A stretch of DNA of 47,110 nucleotides from DATMYQ01 sp035560935 (GCA_035560935.1 DATMYQ010000185.1:1-47110); one strand, 5' to 3'. Positions 8,520 through 17,782 are shown, counted from the stretch's first letter. Notes: generated by a model from the letters alone, not told the origin. Program-made: numbers and translations.

Positions 8520-9594
8520 GCGAGTAGCTCCTTTCGGTGCGGAGTGACTGATAGAGGCGCCATAATTGCGGATCCGGCACGCCTCCCCGGTTGGCCACCG
8601 CCTGACGGCGGACCACTGTCAGCAGACGTTCGGCCAAGGGGTCCGACAGTTCGAGATTCCACTCGCGAAAGCGGGCTTTCAGTGAAGCAGAACCAGAATG
8701 CTTACCGATCACCAGCCGGCGGTGCTGGCCCACTTCTTCCGGTGGAAACGGTTCGTACAGACTGGAGTCTTTCAGAATGCCGTCCACGTGAATGCCGGAT
8801 TCGTGGGCAAAAATGTCCTCGCCGATCAAACTTTTGTTGCGCCGCGGCGCCTGATCCAGCAGGGTGAGAATCTGGCGGCAGGCGGCGGTCAGATGCAAAG
8901 TGGGCGGTGAGGACTCATTCCACAGTTTTTTATGGATCATCAGCAGCTCTTCCAGAGCCGGACGCTGCTGCAGACCGCCGACGGCAACGGCAATCCGCCT
9001 GACTCCGGCCCGAATGGCGCCCAGGGCGTTAGCCGTGGCCAAACCGCAGGCGTTGGCGGCGTGAAATTCCAGCCGGCAAGGCAGCGCGTGGCGCAGCGCG
9101 GTCAAACGGGCCACAGTAGTCAGGGGATCCAGCAGGCTGTCCTGATCGCCGTAGGCCAGAACCGGCGTGTCAAAACCGGGCTGGTGGTTCCAAAGGCGGA
9201 TGATTTCGTCTGCCGGCCAGTCGGAAGCGTTGGTCAGATGCAGCGCCGGAAACAGGCGCAGACGGCGGGCCAGCGTCACCGCCTGGTCCAGGGATTTCAT
9301 GGCGGCGGTATCACCGGTATGCTGATAAGCAAGAATGACTTGCCGGAATCCCAGGTTATGAGCTTGTTGCACCGCTTCCGGAACGGGAGTGACGATGGCC
9401 CGGAAGGGTAAGCGAATACCGCTATGAGTGGCCAGCCGGACAAAATAGCCTTCATCGGGGTGGAGATCGGTCAAACCAACGTACAGACTTCTTAACAGGG
9501 GGATCAATTGACCATAAGCGGCAGGATGACGATCGGTGGGCAGTCCGGCGGTCAGCGTCTGATCAATCCAGAGGATGGGATGTTGGAACGCCAT
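8473..9594 (-). CDS. nifV: Homocitrate synthase, omega (C-terminal) subunit NifV-omega
   Basis: The protein has 373 residues and carries the C-terminal half of NifV: GEDIFAHESGIHVDGILK at 258-275, then YEPFPPEEVG and IGKHSGSASLK, the region that closes over the active site and gives a catalytic His. Residues 1-240 are a decayed copy of the TIM barrel. DQTL at 11-14 replaces DTTLRDGEQ, and HAAN at 178-181 replaces the metal-binding HGHN, while ACGLATANAL is retained. It therefore should not catalyse the condensation alone, but would complete NifV-alpha. It starts two bases after the stop of the anfO-like gene and overlaps nifV-alpha by 47 bases. The last 20 or so residues read through the ribosome site of the next gene. 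Confidence 0.87.
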   Translation of the reverse strand: MAFQHPILWIDQTLTAGLPTDRHPAAYGQLIPLLRSLYVGLTDLHPDEGYFVRLATHSGIRLPFRAIVTPVPEAVQQAHNLGFRQVILAYQHTGDTAAMKSLDQAVTLARRLRLFPALHLTNASDWPADEIIRLWNHQPGFDTPVLAYGDQDSLLDPLTTVARLTALRHALPCRLEFHAANACGLATANALGAIRAGVRRIAVAVGGLQQRPALEELLMIHKKLWNESSPPTLHLTAACRQILTLLDQAPRRNKSLIGEDIFAHESGIHVDGILKDSSLYEPFPPEEVGQHRRLVIGKHSGSASLKARFREWNLELSDPLAERLLTVVRRQAVANRGGVPDPQLWRLYQSLRTERSYSHGPSHSAPACRHHAP

Positions 9595-9596
9595 AA

Positions 9597-10232
9597 TTAT
9601 TCCTCCTCCGCCCTGCAGCAGGGCTTCTCCAGAATCAGCAATTGTTCTTTGGGACCGAGCGATTCGCGCCGGCAGTCAAAATGACCGGCCTCCAGCTCTG
9701 TTTCCAGCCAGGGAGGAACATGACCGCAGCGAATCTCCAGCCGGATCAGCGCCGGACGGCGAAGCAGCGGCAGCAGCACTTGTTTTGAGGTCAGGCCGTG
9801 ATGGCCTTCCTGGATCTCTTTCAAAGACACGGCAAAAATACCGGGGGTGATTTCCCGAACCGGTGGCGGCATTTGCACCTCTGCCTGACGGGCCGCCCGC
9901 CGCGCCTCTTCCTGCTGGAGAATGTCGTCAAGAAATTCCCGGGGAGCGCCCTCACATTCCCAGACACTGGCCCCTTGTTTTTCCAGCTCAAAAAAGGGGA
10001 TACCGGTGACGCTCCGACCGACAAATACGTCGCAGTCACCGAGAAATTGCACCAGATCCGCCAGTTGCCGCCGGTTTTCCCGCAGACCCTGAGCCGGGTC
10101 CAGTTGAAAATCACGGGACCGGTGCAGTGACCAGCTGCCCTGGCGACGCCGGTAGATCTGGACGCTTCCATTTTCACCCGGCGACGCGGTTTGACCATTG
10201 TCGCCGACAAAAACCGCAATATCTCCTGCCAT
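9597..10232 (-). CDS. anfO: AnfO-family nitrogenase accessory protein
   Basis: The protein has 211 residues. The start at 10232 (MAGDIAVFVGDNG) is set by AAAGGAG just upstream; an earlier in-frame ATG lacks one. The N-terminal third carries the AnfO family pattern: IAVFVGDNGQTAS, LADLVQFLGDCDVFVGR, VTGIPFFELEKQG and a final WECEG. AnfO was first described next to the iron-only nitrogenase genes, where its exact role is not settled. Here it sits inside a molybdenum nif operon with no anfHDGK in the window. It lies between the ferredoxin and nifV-omega genes, so cofactor maturation or electron supply is the likely area. The C-terminal 80 residues end in CCRAEEE and show no motif I recognise. 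Confidence 0.8.
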   Translation of the reverse strand: MAGDIAVFVGDNGQTASPGENGSVQIYRRRQGSWSLHRSRDFQLDPAQGLRENRRQLADLVQFLGDCDVFVGRSVTGIPFFELEKQGASVWECEGAPREFLDDILQQEEARRAARQAEVQMPPPVREITPGIFAVSLKEIQEGHHGLTSKQVLLPLLRRPALIRLEIRCGHVPPWLETELEAGHFDCRRESLGPKEQLLILEKPCCRAEEE

Positions 10233-10264
10233 ACTGTTCTCCTTTCTGCCTTGGGGCGGATACA

Positions 10265-10573
10265 TCAGATTTCCAGACGTTTGACCGGGACGCCGCCTTC
10301 GATATGCTCGTCCATAATGGCTTCCACATCTTCGGCGGTTACCGATCCGTACCAGACATTGTCCGGATAGACAACAACAATCGGGCCTTGCTCACAAATG
10401 CCGAAGCAGCCGGTGTTGCTGACAAACACCTGGCCGCCCAGATCCCGGTCGTCAATTTCTTCCATAAAGGCGTTGACGATATCCACACTGGCCTTACTGT
10501 GGCAGAAGCCTTTCTGCTGGCCGTTGACCCGGGAACTGGTACAGACAAAAATGTGCTGACGGGGTTTGTTCAT
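10265..10573 (-). CDS. Thioredoxin-like [2Fe-2S] ferredoxin of the nif operon
   Basis: The protein has 102 residues. ATG at 10573 overlaps the nifB stop in an ATGA junction, with AAAGGAG upstream. It carries the four cysteines of the Shethna-type, thioredoxin-fold ferredoxins: Cys11 and Cys24 (CTSSRVNGQQKGFC), Cys56 and Cys60 (GCFGICEQGP). The same type of [2Fe-2S] ferredoxin is encoded in the nif clusters of Azotobacter and Clostridium pasteurianum. It is probably a cytoplasmic electron carrier or protective protein for nitrogenase. Its place right after nifB and before anfO supports a role in nitrogen fixation rather than general metabolism. Confidence 0.9.
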   Translation of the reverse strand: MNKPRQHIFVCTSSRVNGQQKGFCHSKASVDIVNAFMEEIDDRDLGGQVFVSNTGCFGICEQGPIVVVYPDNVWYGSVTAEDVEAIMDEHIEGGVPVKRLEI

Positions 10574-11937
10574 GGTGCGGTTCTCCTTTCCTTCCATAAC
10601 TGTTCGGAGTTAGATCTGCCGATCGCCGCCGGGCGCTCGGCTTTTGTCAGGGTATGGGGCGAGTGCAGTTTTCTTAGTTCTTCGACAACATACTGCAGCC
10701 CGGATTCAATGGTGTAGCAGTATTCAACACTGAGGACATTTTGCTTCAACAGACGTTTTTGGGCGGCGTGGCCGATGCGCAGCGTTAATACCGCATCACA
10801 GTCAGCCAGCAGGCGCATGATCTGCTGACGCCGGCGGCGCTCCCCATCGCATTCTTCCCGGCCCAGACAGTATTTTTCCGTAGGACGGGTTTCCACCTTG
10901 GTAAATGTCCGGCCATCACCCTGGTAGATGGCAAATTCGGCGGCATGGCCAAAATGCAGGTCCACCAGTTTGTCCGACTTGGCAGTGACGGCGATGGTAT
11001 AGGTTGTATCCAGGGGTGTTGTGACGGCCTCCGGTGAGGACGGCGCCGGCACCGGCGCCGCGGTGTCGAATTCCCGGGCCCGGTCTTCGGTCAGGAGTCC
11101 GATGGCGTCGGCCCGGCATTGCTGACAGTGGCGCATTTGCCGCATATCCACGCCGCACAGGTCGCGCATGGCGTTCAAATCCTTGGCGCTCGTCTGGGGA
11201 TGTTCGGCGAACCGGCTACCGGGAGCGGGAATCAGCGGCATGATATTGGTAATCCAGGCGCCGCGTTCCTTGACTTTTTTGACTACTTCGGGAATGTGGC
11301 GGTCATTGATTCCTTTGATCATGACGATGTTGACCTTGACCAGCACGCCACGCCGGGCTAGCAGTTCGATGCCGTTCAATTGATTTTCGATCAGAATGGC
11401 GGCTCCGGCGGCTCCCTGACATTGGCGGCCGTGGTAGTTAATGTGATGATAAATCAGGCCGCCGATTTCCGGATCGACGCTGTTGACCGTGACGGTAACA
11501 TGATTTACGCCCAGAGCGATAATTTCAGCGGCATACTCCGGTAGCATCAAACCGTTGGTGGAGAGACAGAGCATCAGTTCGGGATGGTCGGCGCGGATTT
11601 TCTGGAAGGTTTCCCGGCAGTCCGGCCAGTTGGCCAGCGCGTCGCCGGGGCCGGCGATGCCCGCCACGGTCAGATTGGTCAGCTGTTCTTTCACCCTGTC
11701 CAGTTTGGCTTTGGCCTGCGTGGGGGTGAGGACTTCACTGGTGACACCGGGGCGGCTTTCATTCACACAATCGAATTTGCGGGTGCAATAGTTGCACTGG
11801 ATGTTGCAGCGGGGCGCCACCGGCAAATGCATGCGGGCGTAGTGATGATGCGCGTCAGCTGAATAACAGGGATGAAGACTTTCCGTCGGCGGACAGCAAG
11901 TTTCTGGCGCCGGAGAACCTTTGGAGAAAATGTCCAC
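10570..11937 (-). CDS. nifB: NifB, radical-SAM FeMo-cofactor synthesis protein with NifX-like tail
   Basis: The protein has 455 residues. It starts at GTG 11937 with GAGGTG seven bases upstream. The radical-SAM cluster motif is CNIQCNYC at Cys44, Cys48 and Cys51, followed by CVNESRPGVTSEVLTP, which is diagnostic for NifB. Residues 40-290 form the radical-SAM barrel with GPGDALANWPDC and the MPLIPAPGSRF segment. Residues about 320-440 form a NifX/NafY-like domain (AVTAKSDKLVDLHFGHAAEF, with a later CDAVLTLRIG). NifB inserts a carbide and fuses two [4Fe-4S] clusters to make NifB-co, the precursor of FeMo-co. The tail probably binds and passes on the product. It follows nifN by 25 bases, matching its supply to NifEN. 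Confidence 0.97.
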   Translation of the reverse strand: MDIFSKGSPAPETCCPPTESLHPCYSADAHHHYARMHLPVAPRCNIQCNYCTRKFDCVNESRPGVTSEVLTPTQAKAKLDRVKEQLTNLTVAGIAGPGDALANWPDCRETFQKIRADHPELMLCLSTNGLMLPEYAAEIIALGVNHVTVTVNSVDPEIGGLIYHHINYHGRQCQGAAGAAILIENQLNGIELLARRGVLVKVNIVMIKGINDRHIPEVVKKVKERGAWITNIMPLIPAPGSRFAEHPQTSAKDLNAMRDLCGVDMRQMRHCQQCRADAIGLLTEDRAREFDTAAPVPAPSSPEAVTTPLDTTYTIAVTAKSDKLVDLHFGHAAEFAIYQGDGRTFTKVETRPTEKYCLGREECDGERRRRQQIMRLLADCDAVLTLRIGHAAQKRLLKQNVLSVEYCYTIESGLQYVVEELRKLHSPHTLTKAERPAAIGRSNSEQLWKERRTAP

Positions 11938-11962
11938 GTCGTTTCACCTCAATCGTAAAGAA

Positions 11963-13357
11963 TTAACGAGCCAGCTTCAAATTCTGCCGGCGCTCGGGAT
12001 CCGGATAAAAGCGTTCATACATGGTATGCCGGTAAACTTTATGCTTGTGCTCAAGCAGGGTGTTGGTCAGACGGTCCAGCAGCATGGCCGTGCCGGTGTA
12101 GCCTATCGACAACAGCCGCTGGCCGCCCATCCGGTCCAGAATGGGAAATCCCAGACGGACCAGCGGGATACCGGCTTTCTCCGTCAGGTAACGGCCATCG
12201 GAAGGACCAATGGCCAGATTGACGCCGGCGGCCTGACTTTGTTCCCGGATCGTGACGAAGTCGGCGGTATCGAGAACCTGAGCACCGGAATGCGCGTCGG
12301 TCAGAACGGGAGCCAAACGCGCCGCCAGCAGCGGGTTGCGGCCACCGGTGGCCACGACGGCCGGATGCAGGCCGTTTTCACAGCAGGTATCGGTGACGGC
12401 GGCCACCAGTTCGGCATCGCCGAAGATGGCGCAGCGGCCCTGGAAATTGTATTTATGGGAGTCCACCATGGCGTCCAGCAAGCGGCCCCGTTCTTCGTTA
12501 AAACTGTCTGGAACCGGTTGGCCGGTGATCCGGTGCAGCGTGTCGATGAACAGATCGGTGTTTTTTAGTCCGATAGGCAGCGGCAGGTTGTACAGCGGTA
12601 CCCCGAAGGTTTCTTCCAGATATCGTCCCGGTGACAGGGCGTCCGCCACGGTAACGCCAAACTGGATCGTGGCTGGTGCCCCGCCCATGGCCCGGATGGC
12701 CGCCAGCGGCGTGCCGCCGGCGGGAAGTTTGGTGTACTGAGGGTCGTAGGGGCGATCCAGCGTTTCCGACAGATCGGGACAGAGGGTGGCGGCAATATTC
12801 AGCCGGGCCAGGATGCTTTTGATTTCCCGGATATCAGCGGCGCTGATATTGGGTATGATCAGATTCAGCCGCTGATGGGGCGGTGTGGTCTGGGCCAGGG
12901 TGGCGACAATGCGTCGCAGGGTGAAAAAATAACCTTCGTCGTGGCTGCCCCCATAACCGGGGGTGGCGGCGGTGACCAGCTGCAGCGGCAGACCGGGATG
13001 ATCGGCCGAATATTCCTGGGCGAACCGCTCGACGTCTTCACCGATGGTTTCCGCCAGGCAGGTGGTCAAAATGCCGATCAGGGCCGGATCGTAGACCCGG
13101 CGGACATTGTCCAGCGCCTGTTTGAGGTTTTTTTCCCCGCCGTAGATGGTTCCTTTTTCGTTCAGTGAGGAAGAGGCCACGTCAATCGGTTCGTTGAAAT
13201 GTTCGGCGATGTGGCGACGCATATAAGTGCTGCAGCCCTGAGAGCCGTGCAGGACCACCATCGTTTCCTGAATGCCTTTCAAGGCGAGGATGCCACCCAT
13301 CGGCATACACATGTGACAGGGGTTTTCGTTTACGTCGCGGAGGACGGAGTCATCCAT
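11963..13357 (-). CDS. nifN: NifN, FeMo-cofactor scaffold beta subunit
   Basis: The protein has 464 residues. ATG at 13357 has GAGGAGG upstream and overlaps the end of nifE by 28 bases. It belongs to the NifK/NifN branch of the nitrogenase component 1 family: NPCHMCMPMGG near the start, VLHGSQGCSTYMRRH, GTIYGGEKNLKQAL, and TTCLAETIGEDV. NifN pairs with NifE in an alpha2-beta2 scaffold on which the NifB product is matured with molybdenum and homocitrate before transfer to NifDK. It lies between nifE and nifB. Confidence 0.96.
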   Translation of the reverse strand: MDDSVLRDVNENPCHMCMPMGGILALKGIQETMVVLHGSQGCSTYMRRHIAEHFNEPIDVASSSLNEKGTIYGGEKNLKQALDNVRRVYDPALIGILTTCLAETIGEDVERFAQEYSADHPGLPLQLVTAATPGYGGSHDEGYFFTLRRIVATLAQTTPPHQRLNLIIPNISAADIREIKSILARLNIAATLCPDLSETLDRPYDPQYTKLPAGGTPLAAIRAMGGAPATIQFGVTVADALSPGRYLEETFGVPLYNLPLPIGLKNTDLFIDTLHRITGQPVPDSFNEERGRLLDAMVDSHKYNFQGRCAIFGDAELVAAVTDTCCENGLHPAVVATGGRNPLLAARLAPVLTDAHSGAQVLDTADFVTIREQSQAAGVNLAIGPSDGRYLTEKAGIPLVRLGFPILDRMGGQRLLSIGYTGTAMLLDRLTNTLLEHKHKVYRHTMYERFYPDPERRQNLKLAR

Positions 13358-14706
13358 GGCGGCAGGCCTCCTCTCTCTTTTACTGCGTCCCAGACCGGGG
13401 AACAGACCGTGGAATATACCTCGCGGGCGAAGTTGACCGTGCCGGCATAGCCGCTGAGCGGGTGTTTGCGGTCATGGTTGTGGTCGATAAACGCCCGGCC
13501 CAGTTTGTAAGCCAGTGGACGTTCCTTGACGCCGCCCACCAGCAGATCGGCGGCCTGCTCTTTCATGAACCGCTCCAACTCGGCGGGGTTGGCGTCGTCC
13601 AGAATGACCGTGCCTTCCCGGACCAGCTGGCCGATGGTGTCATACTCTTCCGGCCGGCCGGTCTGAGTGCCGACCATTACCACTTCGATGCCGATTTCCC
13701 GGAACTGTTTAATCAGTGAAATCGCTTTGAATCCACCGCCAACATAAACGGCGGCTTTTTTGCCCTGCAGCAGCTGGCGATAATTTTCCAGCACCGGCAT
13801 GACCCGCTGCGTCTCCCGCTCGATCAGTTCTTCGGCGCGGTGCAGCATTGTTTCATCACCAAAATACCGGGCGATTTTGCGCAGGGAGTCCGCCGTATCG
13901 TCTAAACCCAGGAACGATACCGGCAGGGAAGGAATGCCGTAGCGTTCCTCCAACTGGCCCGCGAGATAATGCATCGAACCGGCGCACTGGATGATGTTCA
14001 GCGCCGCCCGGGTCGTCTGGCGCAGGCCGTCATGGCTGGAATCGCCGGTGAACACCGTGTTGACGGTGACACCGATCTCTTCCAGGTAGCCGCGGATGAT
14101 CCAGGCTTCGCCCGCCAAGTTGAAATCGCCAAGATAGTTGACGCTGCGAGGGATTTTTGCGCCGGCCGGGGCGGTGTCGATCAATTGCAGCAACGCGTCG
14201 CAGGCGGCCCGGTAGCCGGCCGATTTGTTGCCGATGAAGCCACTGGATTCCACCGGGATGACCGTGATGCCGTGACGCTGGGATGCCTGACGGCAAACCG
14301 ACTGCAGATCGTCGCCGATCACGCCGACGATACAGGTCGAGTAGACAAATACCAGATTGCTCCGGTATTTGGCCACCAGTTCGTCGATGGCGGCGGCCAG
14401 TTTTTTTTCGCCGCCAAAGATTACGTCTTTTTCCTGAAGATTAGTGCAAAAGCTGTTGCGGTATAATTCGGAACCGCTGCTGAGGCTGCCCCGGATATCC
14501 CAGGTATAGCTGGAGCAACCGATGGGCCCGTGGACCAGATGAATGGCGTCGGTGACCGGATTCAGCACCACCCGGGCGCCGCAGTAAACGCAGGCCCGCT
14601 GGCTGACGCAGCCGGCAATGCTGTCCGTGTCACATTTCAGAGAATGTTTTTGCCTGCCTTTAGTGAGAATGGATTCCTGACGGGCGTCAATGCCTGAGGT
14701 GGTCAT
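13330..14706 (-). CDS. nifE: NifE, FeMo-cofactor scaffold alpha subunit
   Basis: The protein has 458 residues. I prefer ATG at 14706 over the GTG nine bases upstream because the AAAGGAAG ribosome site would touch the GTG but is well spaced from the ATG. The NifE features are QRACVYCGARVVLNPVTDA near 36-54, HLVHGPIGCSSYTWD at 56-70, EKDVIFGGEKKL, and STCIVGVIGDDL. The cysteine pattern is that of the alpha-type subunit. NifE with NifN is the scaffold on which FeMo-co is completed. The gene follows nifK by 36 bases and overlaps nifN by 28 bases, in keeping with equimolar production. Confidence 0.97.
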   Translation of the reverse strand: MTTSGIDARQESILTKGRQKHSLKCDTDSIAGCVSQRACVYCGARVVLNPVTDAIHLVHGPIGCSSYTWDIRGSLSSGSELYRNSFCTNLQEKDVIFGGEKKLAAAIDELVAKYRSNLVFVYSTCIVGVIGDDLQSVCRQASQRHGITVIPVESSGFIGNKSAGYRAACDALLQLIDTAPAGAKIPRSVNYLGDFNLAGEAWIIRGYLEEIGVTVNTVFTGDSSHDGLRQTTRAALNIIQCAGSMHYLAGQLEERYGIPSLPVSFLGLDDTADSLRKIARYFGDETMLHRAEELIERETQRVMPVLENYRQLLQGKKAAVYVGGGFKAISLIKQFREIGIEVVMVGTQTGRPEEYDTIGQLVREGTVILDDANPAELERFMKEQAADLLVGGVKERPLAYKLGRAFIDHNHDRKHPLSGYAGTVNFAREVYSTVCSPVWDAVKERGGLPPWMTPSSAT

Positions 14707-14742
14707 CGGTTTCACTTCCTTTGGCCGTTACGCGGTAACGGC

Positions 14743-16131
14743 TTACATTACCAATTCAAAATCTTCATCGGCCGCGTCCCGGTCAGCCCGGTCCAAGAGG
14801 GCGTTGGCGATCATTTCTGTCAGGCGCATGGCGCCCCGGTAGCCGACGATGGGCAGATAGGAATGGACGCTGCGGTCCAGCACAGGGAACCCGACTCGGA
14901 CCAGCGGGATATCTTCCGCCCGGGCAATATATTTACCGTAAGTGGTGCCGATGATCAGATCCACCGGCTGGTTTTTGATCCACTGATGGAAGGTAAACAA
15001 GTCACCGCCGGCTTTGACATTGGACGGAGAGGTTTGTGGGCCGAGTATTTCCCGGATGTCCTCTTCAAAGCTGCCGGAGGCCGAGCCGATCGCGCCGCCG
15101 GGGGTGCCGGTCAGCACGTGCAGCGGGATCATGCCGAGACTGACGACGAATTCCGTCAGTCCGGTGACGATGTCGGGATCGCCGAAAATGGCCACTTTTT
15201 TGCCGTGGAAATGGAAATGGGTATCGGTTAACAAATCCACCAGCTGTCCCCGTTCTTCTTCCAGCTCGGTGGGAACCTCCCGGGTGAAGCGGCTGCGCAG
15301 CGCCATCAAAAAGGCGTCGGTGGCCTTGATGCCGATCGGAGTCTTCAGCGTGATTTCCGGCACCTGACATTTTTTGGCCAGCAGATCGGCGGCGTCGCTG
15401 GAAGCGAAGCGACCCAGCGCCAGCGTCATTTTGGAATTGCCGGTGTCCGCCAGTTGGGGCAGGGTCGTGCCTCCCTTGGGAAACATCGCGAATTCGCCGG
15501 TCAGCGGCGAGTCCACCACACCGGATGTGTCGGGGAACATGATGAAGGGAACGCCCATCAACTGGGTCAGCCGTTTGATTTCCCGCATGTCGCCGGGATT
15601 GACAAATCCGGGAATCAGATTCACCTGTTCCTTTTTCACCGTGGTGGCGGCTTCGGAGAAATAACTGACCATCGCCTTGGTCATATTGGAAAAACCGGTA
15701 ATGTGAGAACCCTGGTAACTGGGGGTGTTGGCATGGATGACCACTTTGCCTTCGGGAACTTCCGTCGACTTGATAATGCTGGGAATGTCATCACCGATGG
15801 TTTCCGTCAGGCAGGTGGTGTGTACCGCCATCACGTCGGGCTGGTAGATTTCGAATACGTTCTTGATGGCGGTTTTTAAGTTGGCGCCGCCGCCGAATAC
15901 GGACGCGCCCTCGGTAAAGCTGCTGGTGGAGGCCATCACCGGATCGCGGAAATGACGGGTCAGGTGCATGCGGTGATAGGAGCAGCAGCCCTGGGAACCG
16001 TGACTGTGAGGCAGGCATTTGTGAATACCCAGCGCGGCGTACATGGCGCCGATCGGCTGGCAGGTTTTGGCGGGATTGATCAGTCCGCCGCTGTTGCGTT
16101 CTTTGCTGTCTTTACGGGTGCAGTCCAACAT
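14743..16131 (-). CDS. nifK: Nitrogenase MoFe protein beta chain
   Basis: The protein has 462 residues. ATG at 16131 follows the nifD stop by one base and has GGAAGGAG upstream; the longer reading frame would run back into nifD. The P-cluster cysteines are present at Cys24 (AKTCQPIGAMYA), Cys49 (HGSQGCCSYHR) and Cys107 (HTTCLTETIGDD). The N-terminus is short compared with Azotobacter NifK (523 residues), as in Clostridium pasteurianum, where the missing part is matched by an insertion in NifD. With NifD it forms the alpha2-beta2 dinitrogenase that reduces N2 using electrons from NifH. Confidence 0.98.
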   Translation of the reverse strand: MLDCTRKDSKERNSGGLINPAKTCQPIGAMYAALGIHKCLPHSHGSQGCCSYHRMHLTRHFRDPVMASTSSFTEGASVFGGGANLKTAIKNVFEIYQPDVMAVHTTCLTETIGDDIPSIIKSTEVPEGKVVIHANTPSYQGSHITGFSNMTKAMVSYFSEAATTVKKEQVNLIPGFVNPGDMREIKRLTQLMGVPFIMFPDTSGVVDSPLTGEFAMFPKGGTTLPQLADTGNSKMTLALGRFASSDAADLLAKKCQVPEITLKTPIGIKATDAFLMALRSRFTREVPTELEEERGQLVDLLTDTHFHFHGKKVAIFGDPDIVTGLTEFVVSLGMIPLHVLTGTPGGAIGSASGSFEEDIREILGPQTSPSNVKAGGDLFTFHQWIKNQPVDLIIGTTYGKYIARAEDIPLVRVGFPVLDRSVHSYLPIVGYRGAMRLTEMIANALLDRADRDAADEDFELVM

Positions 16132-16132
16132 A

Positions 16133-17782
16133 TCAGGCCACTCCTTCCTCGGTAACCGTGCCTTCCAGCAGCGGTTGGTTTTTCCAGGGGGGAACCACGA
16201 AGTTCCAGGTAGGGGAAGCAAAGGCCATGCTGAGGTCTTCGGCGAATTTTACGGCGCCGTTGAAGCCGGCGTAAGGGCCGCTGTAATCATAGGAATGCAG
16301 CTGCTTGGACGGAATCCCCATCTTCTGGATGACATATTTATCCTTGATGCCGGAGGAAACAATATCCGGCTTGAGGATTTTGATGAATTCCTCAGTTTCG
16401 TAATGGTTCAGGTCATCGACGATCACATGGCCGTCCTTCATGTCGACATTCATACCGGCGTAGAAACTAAGCGGGATTTTTTTCTTCAGTTCCTCCATCA
16501 TCTCCGCCGGGATTTTCAGCCGGAAGCGGTCGGGATCAGCCTGGACTTTTAATTCGGGGATGTTTTTGCTGTCGGCATCGGTTTTGATTTCAGGAATCAC
16601 CTGTCGGCCCTCGTAATCGTCCCGGTGAGCGAACTCGTAGCCGGCCAGCACCGTTTCAATGCCCAATTCCCGGAACAGGTTCTGGTAATGATGACCGCGG
16701 GAACCGCCCACGAAACAGAAGGAGGTTTTACCGGTGGTGATTTTCTTGTACTGTTCGAGAATGGGCTCAATCCGGGCCAGTTCCCGGGCGATGACTTCCT
16801 CGGTTTTTTGAATTAACGCCGGATCACCGAAATAGATGGCCATGTTCCGCAGCGATTCGATCGTGCCTTCGATACCGACGAAGTTCACTTTCAGCCAGGG
16901 GGTGCCGTACTTGACTTCCAGCATTTCAGCGATATAGTTGATGGAGCGGTGGCATTGCACCAGATTCAGTTCGGCCACATGGGCATTTTTCAGATCCTCA
17001 TAGGAACCGTCGCCGGTCATGACCGACACGACGTCGTAGCCGATGATTTCCAGGATGCGTTCCACTTCCCAGCCGTCACCGCCGATGTTGTACTCGCCCA
17101 ACAGGTTGACCGGGTATTTGCCGGTAGCTTTTTCCTGTGTACCGGCGCCGATGACTTTGTCCATCAGGATATTGTTGGCAATATGGTGGCCGGCCGACTG
17201 GCTGACGCCTTTGTAGCCTTCACAGCTGAACGCCAGCACCTGAATGCCGTGTCGCTCCTCGGCGGCTCTGGCCACCGCACCGATGTCGTCGCCGATCAGC
17301 CCGACAGGGCAGGTGGCGGAAATGGTGACGGCGTTGGGTTTAAACAGGGCGACCACTTCGTCAATGACTTTGGTCAGCTTTTTTTCGCCGCCGAAGACAA
17401 TGTCGCTTTCCTGCATATCGGTGGTGAAACAGTAGTTCAAAAAATTCTTTTCCGGATCCTCGCTGCGGGCTTTATTGCGGCGGGTGCCCCAGGTATAGTA
17501 GGCGCAGCCGACCGGGCCGTGAACGATGTGGACCATATCCTTGATCGGGCCGAGCACAACGCCTTTGCAGCCGGCAAAAGCGCAGCCGCGGTTGGTGATG
17601 ATGCCGGGCAAAGTACGGGTGTTGGCTTCAATTTCCTGACGCTCCTGCGAGGAGTCTTTGATCAGAATGTGTTTTTTGCGGTTCTTGGCGGTTTTGGCCG
17701 GATAGACGGAAAGAATTTCTTCCAGTTGCTCCAGGTAAACGCCGGTTTGTTTATCGTCTGGGTTGATGGTATGGGCAGCCAT
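16133..17782 (-). CDS. nifD: Nitrogenase MoFe protein alpha chain
   Basis: The protein has 549 residues. ATG at 17782 has GGAGG about ten bases upstream. P-cluster ligands are Cys67 (NRGCAFAGC), Cys93 (GPVGCAYYTWG) and Cys158 (SATCPVGLIGDD). FeMo-co is held by Cys277 (LVQCHRS) and His496 (QLHSYDYSGPYAGF). The GVSQSAGHH segment at 192-200 supplies the cofactor-near Gln and His found in molybdenum enzymes. Residues about 395-445 are an extra segment (rich in charged residues, with KIPAEMMEELKKK) that corresponds to the clostridial-type NifD insertion and compensates for the short NifK. It catalyses N2 reduction to ammonia in the cytoplasm. Confidence 0.98.
   Translation of the reverse strand: MAAHTINPDDKQTGVYLEQLEEILSVYPAKTAKNRKKHILIKDSSQERQEIEANTRTLPGIITNRGCAFAGCKGVVLGPIKDMVHIVHGPVGCAYYTWGTRRNKARSEDPEKNFLNYCFTTDMQESDIVFGGEKKLTKVIDEVVALFKPNAVTISATCPVGLIGDDIGAVARAAEERHGIQVLAFSCEGYKGVSQSAGHHIANNILMDKVIGAGTQEKATGKYPVNLLGEYNIGGDGWEVERILEIIGYDVVSVMTGDGSYEDLKNAHVAELNLVQCHRSINYIAEMLEVKYGTPWLKVNFVGIEGTIESLRNMAIYFGDPALIQKTEEVIARELARIEPILEQYKKITTGKTSFCFVGGSRGHHYQNLFRELGIETVLAGYEFAHRDDYEGRQVIPEIKTDADSKNIPELKVQADPDRFRLKIPAEMMEELKKKIPLSFYAGMNVDMKDGHVIVDDLNHYETEEFIKILKPDIVSSGIKDKYVIQKMGIPSKQLHSYDYSGPYAGFNGAVKFAEDLSMAFASPTWNFVVPPWKNQPLLEGTVTEEGVA

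Noticed and set aside
13969..14466. Long plus-strand frames opposite nifE, nifD and other nif genes
   Set aside because: They lie fully antisense to unmistakable genes, lack ribosome sites, and arise from the high GC content and codon bias.
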